Shown in pieces: positions 35,371 to 46,000 of a DNA stretch of 64,000 bases (its first letter is position 1; every line of letters starts with the position of its first letter). Under the pieces are notes generated by a model, which saw only the letters and a program-made list of their open reading frames with translations, was not told the origin of the DNA and ran no database searches. Source of the DNA: Deroplatys truncata (taxonomy: Eukaryota > Arthropoda > Insecta > Mantodea > Mantidae); NCBI GenBank assembly GCA_030765065.1, contig CM060988.1, forward strand, positions 199,080,565 to 199,144,564, in the 5' to 3' direction. The position numbers were made by a program, and so were the translations under genes.

Positions 35371-36203
35371 AATCTGTTGTGATACATTCACACGACTTTC
35401 TCTACCCTAGTTTATTAGTGAGTATATAAACTACTCTTACTAAAGTTTATAAATATGTCTACTACATTTTAATCCAGATAAACTACATTATACATTTCGG
35501 TATAGACACAAAGAGAACAGCGATAGTCAAATGTTCAACAACTGAACGCTATATGCTGCCTTAAAATTCATACTGTTTCCATGACATCGCGAGAAACAAC
35601 TGAATGTTGAAAGGACTTCAAAGAATGAACAAGAAATACACAGTTCGAACTATCAACGGATATATCAGAAACGGCTTATGCCACATAAAACTTATTTTAA
35701 ATAAACTATCTTTCAAAGATATCTACATATTTTATGTAGTACGTTTTCCTCTATCGCTTAACGTTTACCAGTTATAGAAGATCATACAAAATTCCTACCG
35801 AATGAACAGGACTTGAAAGAAAATTCAAGATATGCATTTTATTTGTGATGTAAATATCTTTAATATGGGTACTTTAATCAAAGTCGTTAGAGCCATTTTT
35901 TAGAAAATATTCGAAAAACGTTCCATGTAAAGGGTAGTTTGGGTGGGAGGAATTTTTTTAAATTTTCGTGTCGCATCTTTGGAAGATACTAATTTAAATA
36001 CCAATTTTGGTACTTATCAGGCTTTTCGTTTTTGAGTTATGCTGTAGACAGACACACAAACAAACACAGGCCTTTTTCCAAACATGTTTTTTGGATGCAG
36101 GGACCTCAAAACATGTATTTCTAGTGAAATCTCGATATCCAGTTTTTGAGTGGAATGCAATACCTTCTGTCTACTATGTACATGGTAGAGAAAGTAATAA
36201 GCT
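35371..36203 (-). repeat. Family H, inverted copy, full
   Basis: From TGATACATTCACACGACTTT to CATGGTAGAGAAAGTAATAA with all landmarks present. A CA-rich patch occupies the microsatellite position. A short + terminus (GTCGTATGAATGTAACAC) follows near 36250. Confidence 0.9.
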
Positions 36204-36275
36204 TTCATAAGGATACTTTGTAGAAGCTATATAAAATAAACGGCAGTGGGTAGAGAAAGTCGTATGAATGTAACA

Positions 36276-36852
36276 CAGATATTAACTTTCGCAAATGAAA
36301 TATTAGTCCATCAAATGTTACACACTACGAAAGCTTCATGCCGTGTATGTGACCATAGCATACAATAGTTATTAGTATTGCACATTGTTTTGTTTTTTAT
36401 TCCTAGAAAATAATGATAAAATGTATTAACATTTGATTTTTAAAACTATGTTTATTGCTTTAAAAGCAAATGATCCATAAACAGGCCATAGTGCAGAACA
36501 CGTGTAAGGATTTTTAATTGTTTTGACTTTTAGATATGTAACTGAACATTTTGAGAGTAATTGGAAGACATCGCGTAACATTTTGAGTACTGAGAAATTT
36601 GAAAGTTACATCCAGGGCACGGATTTTCATGACTTAAACATGAAAAATAAAGACCCATATAAGGATTACATTTTTAAAAATTACATAATTACAAAAAATG
36701 AGCTAATACTCATGGTTACAGGTAGATAAATTAGGTGTACGAATGAAATAATTTAGAAAAAAAATATTAAAACTATATATTTGTTCCATCTTGTGTTTGA
36801 TGAATCTGAAAATTACATTAAGAAAATTGTTTTTAAAACAACACATATCATT
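36276..36852. other. Unclassified stretch around a candidate exon
   Basis: AT-rich. The only notable item is the possible exon at 36534-36721. Confidence 0.5.
36534..36721 (+). other. Candidate unidentified internal exon
   Basis: A 188-bp open block has a pyrimidine-rich acceptor (TTTTGACTTTTAG) and a consensus donor (TTACAG then GTAGAT). The open frame is the only one spanning it and encodes about 62 residues containing TEHFESNWKTSRNILS and QGTDFHDLNMKNKDPYKD. The stop lies just beyond the donor. Composition looks protein-like but I recognise no domain. It could be an exon of another gene, or chance in AT-rich DNA. Confidence 0.22.
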
Positions 36853-36860
36853 AATTCTTT

Positions 36861-37155
36861 GTCGTCCTCCGTGGACTAGTACCGTGCTAGCCGCTAGTTC
36901 ACAAGGTCGCGGGTTCAAACCCGGCGGAGGGTGATGGATTTTTTCGGGTGTAAAAATCCTTAGCATGGCTTCCTTCGGAAGGAAAGTAAAGCCGGTGGTC
37001 CCGTGTCGTAGATTTACGGCTCGTAAAAGAACCTCAAGCCTGATAAAGATGCCTCTGAGCAAAATTACCAGTCTTTCACTCCCAATATAGAATGGGACGC
37101 TAAGGACCATAGTAGTTAAAGAGCGTCCATAAATAAAACTCAATTTACATTTTTG
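36861..37155 (+). mobile_element. tRNA-derived SINE (type 1), full, with 8-bp target duplication
   Basis: The best copy: a tRNA-like head with pairing ends CCTCCG and CGGAGG, box A region TGGACTAGTACCGTGC and box B CGCGGGTTCAAACCCGG, then the type-1 body to AATAAAACTCAATTT. Direct repeats AATTCTTT flank it at 36853-36860 and 37156-37163. A 146-codon antisense ORF is an artefact. Confidence 0.93.
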
Positions 37156-37163
37156 AATTCTTT

Positions 37164-37515
37164 AGAATTATACAAAATTAATTGCTAATGAAGATGACTT
37201 TTTAGCCTATGACAACTGCAACTTGATTATACGCACCCATCAACGCGAAAGTTGGAAAACTGACCTGTCTCGTCCCTAGTTTGGGACATGAATTGATAAC
37301 TGTAATGATACCTGCTCCCCTACAGTAGCCATCCCTCCACCCACAAGTGAAATTTTCCAGACTAACCATTGAATAGGAATGTAATGTTCCCCAAGAATGC
37401 GAGCAAGTGTTGTACAAAGTTATTCTCATTTCTCAGTTGAATAGTGAAGTTTATGTTCCAAACGTTATTCTTTGGTAAAACAGTTATATAAAACTCGTTA
37501 TGTAGATGCTTTATG
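37164..37515. other. Unclassified non-coding sequence
   Basis: No repeat or coding signal was recognised between the SINE and the mariner. Confidence 0.5.
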
Positions 37516-37517
37516 TA

Positions 37518-38794
37518 ACAAGCGTATTACAAAACTAAGGTCCGGTGTACAACATTTAAGGATGGTAGGGCGGAATGACGTTTCATGCCTGCAGCGCTGT
37601 CTACCGACTCCTGAGGAACCTGCCCCAGTGTTGGTGTGACGCAGTAGGCATTTGCCAGTCGGTGAGAGCAGATCGCAATGGCCGCGATCTGCACCTTGAA
37701 GTGCGCGGTGTGATTAGATTTTGCTGGCAAGAGGATCGTCAGCTGCGGACATCCATCGTGAGTTACGCCTCGTGTATGGACCGGACATAATGGGTGACAA
37801 ACAGGTTCGACACTGGTGTCGAGAATTTCGAAATGACCGCACAAATGTGCACGATGAACAGCGGAGTGGTAGACCCAGTATTCGGACCGATGACATCGTT
37901 GAGCAAGTGAACAAAAAATGTCGAAGTGATAGGCGTTTGACGATTAGTGGTCTGGCTGATGAATTCCCAAATATTGCTCGAACCCCACTTTACAGGATTG
38001 TCACTGAACACCTTGGATATCGGAACCTTTGTGCGAGGTGGGTACAAAAACTGCTCAACGGTCAGCACAAAGAGCAACGAATGCGTAGTGCACGACAGTT
38101 TTTGGAGCGGTATAGATGGTTTGTTTTACCACATTGTTACGGGCGACGAGACATGGATAGCGTATACCAACGCAGAATCGAAACAGTCAATGCAGTGGCA
38201 CCGTTCTGGTTCATCTAAACCAAAAACGTGTAAACATTCGTCGCACACGAATCGCAAAATGATGGTTACCGTGTTTTGGGACGAAAAGGGCGTCCTTTTG
38301 ATTGATTTCATGGACCGTGGGTCAACAATTGCAGCTGACGTGTACTGTGCAACGCTTATCAAATTGAGACTTGCGATCCAAAATTGAAGCCGAGAAACTG
38401 TCGTCTGGCATCATCCTCCTGCACGACAACGCACGCCCGCACACCGCTGCCAAAACCAAAGAGAAGATTCAAGAGTTTCGTTGGGAATTCTTTGACCATC
38501 CGGACCTGGCACCAAGCGACTATTTCCTCCTCTTGCATTTGAAACGGTGGCTGGGTGGACAACAATTTCAAACCGACGATGAACTCAAGACGAGGTTCAA
38601 GTCCCAGGCGGCAGACTTCTATGCTGAGGGGTTAAAGAAGCTGGTGCAGCATTACAGCAAGTGTATAGATGTGAAGGGTGATTATGTGGAAAAGTAAAGT
38701 ATATATGTAGGCACATATTACTGTCAATAAAACCTTGTCTCATGAGCGATGTTGTTATTATGACCAAACGGGCTTAGTTTTGGAATACGCCTTG
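37518..38794 (+). mobile_element. Mariner transposon with TIRs and TA target site
   Basis: A complete element of 1,277 bp, the usual mariner size. The 5' end reads CAAGCGTATTACAAAACTAAG and the 3' complement CAAGGCGTATTCCAAAACTAA. TA lies on both sides at 37516-37517 and 38795-38796. Confidence 0.93.
37690..38697 (+). pseudogene. Mariner transposase, three frames
   Basis: An EVRGVIRF block, then SSAADIHRELRLVYGPDIMG and HWCREFRNDRTNVHDEQRSG (N-terminal DNA-binding region), then in a second frame TGDETWIAY (first Asp), TVFWDEKGVLLIDFMDRG, then in a third frame LLHDNARPHTAAKTK (second Asp), HPDLAPSDYFLLLHLKRW (third Asp), and the ending KGDYVEK with stop at 38697. All three catalytic Asp residues survive. 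The spacing between the second and third is 30 residues, not the usual 34, because the expected PYSP segment is missing. At least three frameshifts are present. Confidence 0.93.
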
Positions 38795-38796
38795 TA

Positions 38797-39149
38797 AATT
38801 CAAGAAAATGACTAAAATAAAGATGCAAATGGCAAGAAAACGACAAAACAATGTCATAAAATCGAAAAAAAAATCTCTAAAATACTGAATGGCATAAAAC
38901 GACCAAAAACTGTCCCAATAAAATTTATTCAATGTGCATTTTCATAATGTGGGATCCATTGTAAGGATTTATGTACATGTTAGTAATGTCTATGGTGCAA
39001 CAATTGAAAGATGACATGTCTTCAGAATCCAGAAACCATTTTAAGTATAGTCTTACCTCGCTGCATACAAAATTTGTTCAACGTATTTGTTTCGATAGTG
39101 TTGAAGAAATATTAATTTATTGCTGATATCTTTCTTAACTTTCTGTAAC
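38797..39149. other. Unclassified AT-rich sequence
   Basis: A-rich with several imperfect repeats of AAAACGACAAAA-like words near 38800-38930. Nothing else was seen. Confidence 0.45.
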
Positions 39150-39597
39150 ATTTACTTAAAGTACAGGAAGTATGACATTCCATCCAAAAATGAGACGAAG
39201 AAGGAGAGAGCGCAGCATAACTAAAAAACGATATATCGGATAAGTACACAACTTCGTATTTAAGTTTAGAATCTTTCAAAATGTGACATGAGTATTTTCA
39301 AGAAACACCCCCCTCCAACGCAACTACCTTTTACATTGAATACCTTTTTTTTTATTTTATTTTCTCAAAAATGGCTCTTAATGATTTCATTAAAATACCA
39401 TGTGCTTAAGATATTTACGTGGCCAATAAAATGTGTTCAGTCCTCTTCAGTTTTTAGGAATTTGGTATAATTTTATATAACTGGTAAACATAAGACACAT
39501 ACTACAAACTAGTACACAAAACATTTAGAGCTCTTTAAGCCACACCATTACTTCAAATAATTTTTGTACTATCAGCCATTGCCGAGATATTTCGGTT
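39150..39597 (+). repeat. Family H, 5' two-thirds
   Basis: From ACAGGAAGTATGACATTCC through GCATAACTAAAAAACG to CATTGCCGAGATATTTCGG, then truncated. Confidence 0.8.
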
Positions 39598-40079
39598 GAC
39601 TTCGGGAAACTTCGGGTAGCTTTGAGTTCTGTTACGGAATAGAAAGAAATGTGAGGATGTTTTCTCTGCGTCTACTACCAGAAGCACATGTGGCAGGAGA
39701 AAATGCGCAAATTTCGACAAGAAGTAAAGATAGGCGCGCAACAATAGATTGTAAATTGTCAGCGTTTGATTAAAACTCACCTCAGTTAATGCTTCTGGTT
39801 ATGATACAATTCTAAAAACATGAGAAGATCGAGTAAGATATTTTCTGATTGTGCAAGAGTATTATGGCAAATTAAAACACCATTTATTTCTTAACAAGCT
39901 TTATTTATTCCGCGAAATCGTTTCAGGCCTTCGTTTGCAGCACTGAATTACAAATCGCTCGCAACTATCATGTAACTGACTTACGTTTATTTTCTGCCGT
40001 CTTTTTATAGTCCCCTGTTGCTAGGGGGAGACAACGCTCCAGAATGCAGATGACAAACTTTCTTGAACAGTAGCCAGTC
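39598..40079. other. Unclassified non-coding sequence
   Basis: No features were recognised before the 66-bp satellite. Confidence 0.5.
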
Positions 40080-42290
40080 AGAGCCTCTTCCAGTGCTTGG
40101 CCAACTGTATCGCGCGGATTTGCTTTCTTGAATCTCCCGCGCTCAGAGCCTCTTCCAGTGCTTGGCCAACTGTATCGCGCGGATTTGCTTTCTTGAATCT
40201 CTCGCGCTCAGAGCCTTCATCGATGGCTTAGCCGACTATATCGCGCGGATTTACTTTCTTGAATCTCCCGCGCTCAGAGCCTTCATCGATGACTTGGCCA
40301 ACTGTATCGCGCGGATTTGCTTTCTTGAATCTCCCGGCTCAGAGCCTTCATCGATGGCTTAGCCGACTATATCGCGCGGATTTGCTTTCTTGAATCTCCC
40401 GCGCCCAGAGCCTTCATCGATGACTTGGCTGACTGTACCATACGGGGTTGCTTTCTTGAATCTCTCGCGCTCAGAGCCTTCATCGATGACTTGGCCAACT
40501 GTATCGCGCGGATTTGCTTTCTTGAATCTCCCGCGCTCAGAGCCTTCATCGATGGCTTAGCCGACTGTATCGCGCGGATTTGCTTTCTTGAATCTCCCGC
40601 GCTCAGAGCCTTCATCGATGGCTTAGCCGACTGTATCGCGCGGATTTGCTTTCTTGAATCTCCCGCGCTCAGAGCCTTCATCGATGGCTTAGCCGACTGT
40701 ATCGCGCGGATTTGCTTTCTTGAATCTCCCGCGCCCAGAGCCTTCATCGATGACTTGGCTGACTGTACCATACGGGGTTGCTTTCTTGAATCTCTCGCGC
40801 TCAGAGCCTTCATCGATGGCTTAGCCGACTGTATCGCGCGGATTTGCTTTCTTGAATCTCCCGCGCCCAGAGCCTTCATCGATGACTTGGCTGACTGTAC
40901 CATACGGGGTTGCTTTCTTGAATCTCTCGCGCTCAGAGCCTTCATCGATGACTTGGCCGACTGTACCATACGGGATTGCTTTCTTCAATCTCCCGCGCTC
41001 AGAGCCTTCATCGATGACTTGGCTGACTGTACCATACGGGATTGCTTTCTTCAATCTCCCGCGCTCAGAGCCTTCATCGATGGCTTGGCCGACTGTACCA
41101 TACGGGGTTGCTTTCTTGAATCTCTCGCGCTCAGAGCCTTCGTCGATGACTTGGCCGACTGTATCGCACGGATTTGCTTTCTTGAATCTCCCGCGCTGAG
41201 ATCCTTCATCGATGGCTTGGCCGACTGTACCATACGGGGTTGCTTTCTTGAATCTCTCGCGCTCAGAGCCTTCGTCGATGACTTGGCCGACTGTATCGCA
41301 CGGATTTGCTTTCTTGAATCTCCCGCGCTGAGATCCTTCATCGATGGCTTGGCCGACTGTATCGCGCGGATTTGCTTTCTTGAATCTCCCGCGCCCAGAG
41401 CCTTCATCGATGACTTGGCTGACTGTACCATACGGGGTTGCTTTCTTGAATCTCTCGCGCTCAGAGCCTTCATCGATGACTTGGCCGACTGTACCATACG
41501 GGATTGCTTTCTTCAATCTCCCGCGCTCAGAGCCTTCATCGATGGCTTGGCCGACTGTACCATACGGGGTTGCTTTCTTGAATCTCTCGCGCTCAGAGCC
41601 TTCGTCGATGACTTGGCCGACTGTATCGCACGGATTTGCTTTCTTGAATCTCCCGCGCTGAGATCCTTCATCGATGGCTTGGCCGACTGTACCATACGGG
41701 GTTGCTTTCTTGAATCTCTCGCGCTCAGAGCCTTCGTCGATGACTTGGCCGACTGTATCGCACGGATTTGCTTTCTTGAATTTCCCGCGCTGAGATCCTT
41801 CATCGATGGCTTGGCCGACTGTACCATACGGGGTTGCTTTCTTGAATCTCTCGCGCTCAGAGCCTTCATCGATGACTTGGCCGACTGTACCATACGGGGT
41901 TGCTTTCTTGAATCTCTCGCGCTCAGAGCCTTCATCGATGGCTTGGCCGACTGTACCATACGGGGTTGCTTTCTTGAATCTCTCGCGCTCAGAGCCTTCA
42001 TCGATGGCTTGGCCGACTGTACCATACGGGGTTGCTTTCTTGAATCTCTCGCGCTCAGAGCCTTCATCGATGACTGTACCATACGGGGTTGCTTTCTTGA
42101 ATCTCTCGCGCTCAGAGCCTTCGTCGATGACTTGGCCGACTGTATCGCACGGATTTGCTTTCTTGAATCTCCCGCGCTGAGATCCTTCATCGATGACTTG
42201 GCCGACTATCACGCGGATTTGCTTTCTTGAATCTCCCGCGCTCAGAGCCTTCATCGATGACTTGGCCGACTATCACGCGGGTTTGCTTCT
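40080..42290. repeat. Satellite array, 66-bp unit, two subfamilies
   Basis: About 33 units of 66 bp. Shared words are TTGCTTTCTTGAATCTC, CGCGCTCAGAGCCTTCATCG and GACTTGGCCGACTGTA. Two unit types alternate: one with TATCGCGCGGATT, one with TACCATACGGGGTT. Mixed dimers and trimers repeat as blocks. Since 66 is a multiple of three and the units lack stops in several frames, long ORFs arise on both strands (601 codons on +, 477 on -). These are not treated as genes. One unit at about 42067 lacks 9 bp. Confidence 0.97.
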
Positions 42291-42805
42291 TGTCCGTATT
42301 ATCTTAATGGATATTTCGCATAACTGTTTTTTATCTTCTCCCAAACAAATTAACATAGGTGTTTGCTCAGTGAAAACCATTGTATTAGTAGCTGGTCACT
42401 AGGAGCGCTGCAATGGAACCACACTTCAAGCTTATGTTACAGTAGACTATGGTTTAACTCAGATTGGTGCGTTGTGTACCACAAAATCCGATATCAGCGT
42501 TAGAAAAGCCAGTAGTGGCTGAGATAGAAAGTAAACGCATTATTTATTGGCTTCTTGCTTCCCTCACTGATTGCAGAAAGTTAGACTTGTGTTGATTTTT
42601 TTATATTAAAACAAACTTTATATGCGCGGATCATTTGTGTATGTAATCAGCAGTGATTAACATGTAATTACTAAGGTACTAGTTTTAATATGGCAGACAG
42701 TAGGCTGTGTTTAATCGATGAATGATGTGTAACTAAAAACCAGCATGCATTAATCTGCACGATGAACTTACAACTTCTGTTCTGGAGTATGCCCTGTGAA
42801 TGAAT
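42291..42805. other. Unclassified spacer between satellites
   Basis: About 500 bp of ordinary AT-rich sequence with no recognised feature. Confidence 0.5.
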
Positions 42806-43023
42806 GACCAGCGAACGGAAGGGACATCTCGCGGATGTTTTGTGCTTACCACCCCCGGGAAGAACGGATGAGGTGAAGGAGCCGCAGGAGGCAAATGCGC
42901 ATGACTATGGACAGGGAACGAAAAGGACACCTCGCACCTCGATCCATCTCGGACCTTTTGTGCTTACTACCCCATAGGAGGAACGGATGAGGTGAAGGAG
43001 CCGTAGGAAGCTATAGGTATGAC
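42806..43023. repeat. Long ancestral-type units at the edge of the 53-bp satellite
   Basis: Two units of about 105-118 bp carry an extra middle block (TTTTGTGCTTACCACCC and TTTTGTGCTTACTACCC) absent from the rest of the array. In the first, GAACGGA occurs at 42813-42819 and 42862-42868. Joining across that repeat yields the 53-bp unit. Confidence 0.8.
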
Positions 43024-46000
43024 TGACCAGGGAACAGATGAGGTAAAGGAACTGCAAGAGACTGTAGGTAGGACTATGACCAGGGAACAGATGAGATGAA
43101 GGAACAGCAGGAAGCTATAGGTATGACTATGACCAGGGAACAGATGAGATGAAGGAGCCGTAGGAAGCTATAGGTATGACAATGACCAGGGAACGGATGA
43201 GGTAAAGGAACTGCAAGAGACTGTAGGTAGGACTATGACCAGGGAACAGATGAGATGAAGGAACAGCAGGAAGCTATAGGTATGACTGACCAGGGAACGG
43301 ATGAGGTAAAGGAACTGCAAGAGACTGTAGGTAGGACTATGACCAGGGAACGGATGAGGTGAAGGAACAGCAGGAGACTATAGGTATGACTATGACCAGG
43401 GAACGGATGAGGTGAAGGAACTGCAAGAGACTGTAGGTAGGACTATGACCAGGGAACGTATGAGGTGAAGGAACCGCAGGAGGCTATAGGTATGACTATG
43501 ACCAGGGAACAGATGAGGTGAGGGAACAGCAGGAGACTATAGGTATGACTATGACCAGGGAACAAATGAGGTGAAGGAACAGCAGGAGACTATAGGTATG
43601 ACTATGACCAGGGAACGGATGAGGTAAAGGAACAGCAGGAGACTATAGGTATGACTATGACCAGGGAACAGATGAGGTGAAGGAACAGCAGGAGACTATA
43701 GGTATGACTATGACCAGGGAACAGATGAGGTGAAGGAACAGCAGGGGACTATAGGTATGACTATGACCAGGGAACAGATGAGGTGAAGGAACAGCAGGAG
43801 GCTATAGGTATGACTATGACCAGGGAACAGACGAGGTGAAGGAACAGCAGGAGACTATAGGTATGACTATGACCAGGGAACAGATGAGGTGAAGGAACAG
43901 CAGAAGACTATACGTATGACTATGACCAGGGAACGGATGAGGTGAAGCAACAGCAGGAGGCTATAGGTATGACTATGACCAGGGAACAGATGAGGTGAGG
44001 GAACAGCAGGAGACTATAGGTATGACTATGCCCAGGGAACAGATGAGGTGAAGGAACAGCAGGAGACTATAGGTATGACTATGACCAGGGAACGGATGAG
44101 GTGAAGGAACAGCAGGAGACTATAGGTATGACTATGACCAGGGAACAGATGAGGTGAAGGAACAGCAGGAGACTATAGGTATGACTATGACCAGGGAACA
44201 GATGAGATGAAGGAACAGCAGGAGACTATAGGTATGACTATGACCAGGGAACGGATGAGGTGAAGGAACAGCAGGAGACTATAGGTATGACTATAACCAG
44301 GGAACGGATGAGGTGAAGTAACAGCAGGAGACTATAGGTATGACTATGACCAGGGAACATATGAGGTGATGGAACAGCAGGGGACTATAGGTATGACTAT
44401 GACCAGGGAACATATGAGGTGAAGGAACAGCAGGGGACTATAGGTATGACTATGACCAGGGAACAAATGAGGTGAAGGAACAGCAGGGGACTATAGGTAG
44501 GACTATGACCAGGGAACATATGAGGTGAAGGAACAGCAGGGGACTATAGGTATGACTATGAGCAGGGAACAAATGAGGTGAGGGAACAGCAGGAGACTAT
44601 AGGTATGACTATGACCAGGGAACAAATGAGGTGAGGGAACAGCAGGAGACTATAGGTATGACTATGACCAGGGAACAGATGAGGTGAGGGAACAGCAGGA
44701 GACTATAGGTATGACTATGACCAGGGAACAGATGAGGTGAAGGAACAGCAGGAGACTATAGGTATGACTATGACCAGGGAACAGATGAGGTGAGGGAACA
44801 GCAGGAGACTATAGGTATGGCTATGACCAGGGAACAGATGAGGTGAAGTAACAGAAGGAGACTATAGTTATGACTATGACCAGGGAACAGATGAGGTGAA
44901 GGAACAGCAGGAGACTATAGGTATGACTATGACCAGGGAAGAGATGAGGTGAAGTAACAGAAGGAGACTATAGTTATGACTATGACCAGGGAAAAAATGA
45001 GGTGAAGTAACAGCAGGAGTCTATAGGTATGACTATGACCAGGGAACAAATGAAGTGAAGGAACAGCAGGAGACTATAGCTATGACTATGACCAGGGAAC
45101 AAATGAGGTGAAGTAACAGCAGGAGACTATAGGTATGACTACGACCAGGGAACAAATGAGGTGAAGGAACAGCAGGAGACTATAGCTATGACTACGACCA
45201 GGGAACAGATGAGGTGAAGGAACAGCAGGAGACTATAGGTATGACTATGACCAGGGAACAGATGAGGTGAGGGAACAGCAGGAGACTATAGGTATGACTA
45301 TGACCAGGGAACGGATGAGGTGAAGGAACAGCAGGAGACTATAGCTATGACTATGACCAGGGAACAGATGAGGTGAGGGAACAGCAGGAGACTATAGGTA
45401 TGACTATGACCAGGGAACAGATGAGGTGAAGTAACAGCAGGAGACTATAGCTATGACTATGAGCAGGGAACGAATGAGGTGCAGGAACAGCAGGAGACTA
45501 TAGCTATGACTATGAGCAGGGAACAGATGAGATGAAGGAACAGCAGGAGACTATAGGTATGACTATGACCAGGGAACATGAGGTGAAGGAACAGCAGGAG
45601 ACTATAGGTATGACTATGACCAGGGAACATGAGGTGAAGGAACAGCAGGAGACTATAGGTATGACTATGACCAGGGAACAGATGAGGTGAAGGAACAGCA
45701 GGAGACTATAGGTATGACTATGACCAGGGAACATGAGGTGAAGGAACAGCAGGAGACTATAGGTATGACTATGACCAGGGAACATGAGGTGAAGGAACAG
45801 CAGGAGACTATAGGTATGACTATGACCAGGGAACAGATGAGGTGAAGGAACAGCAGGAGACTATAGGTATGACTATGACCAGGGAACAGATGAGGTGAAG
45901 GAACAGCAGGAGACTATAGGTATGACTATGACCAGGGAACGAATGAGGTGCAGGAACAGCAGGAGACTATAGGTATGACTATGACCAGGGAACAGATGAG

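Noticed and set aside
36861-36935. A functional tRNA gene at the SINE head
   Set aside because: Box A and B are present, but the cloverleaf is imperfect and the sequence continues into a repeated SINE body.
36703-37143. 146-codon minus-strand ORF
   Set aside because: It is antisense to the SINE at 36861-37155.
40425-42230. 601-codon + ORF as a real repeat protein gene
   Set aside because: It lies wholly in the 66-bp satellite. Other frames and the opposite strand are also open, and it has no promoter, splice or domain signal.
40821-42254. 477-codon minus-strand ORF
   Set aside because: Same satellite, same periodic cause.
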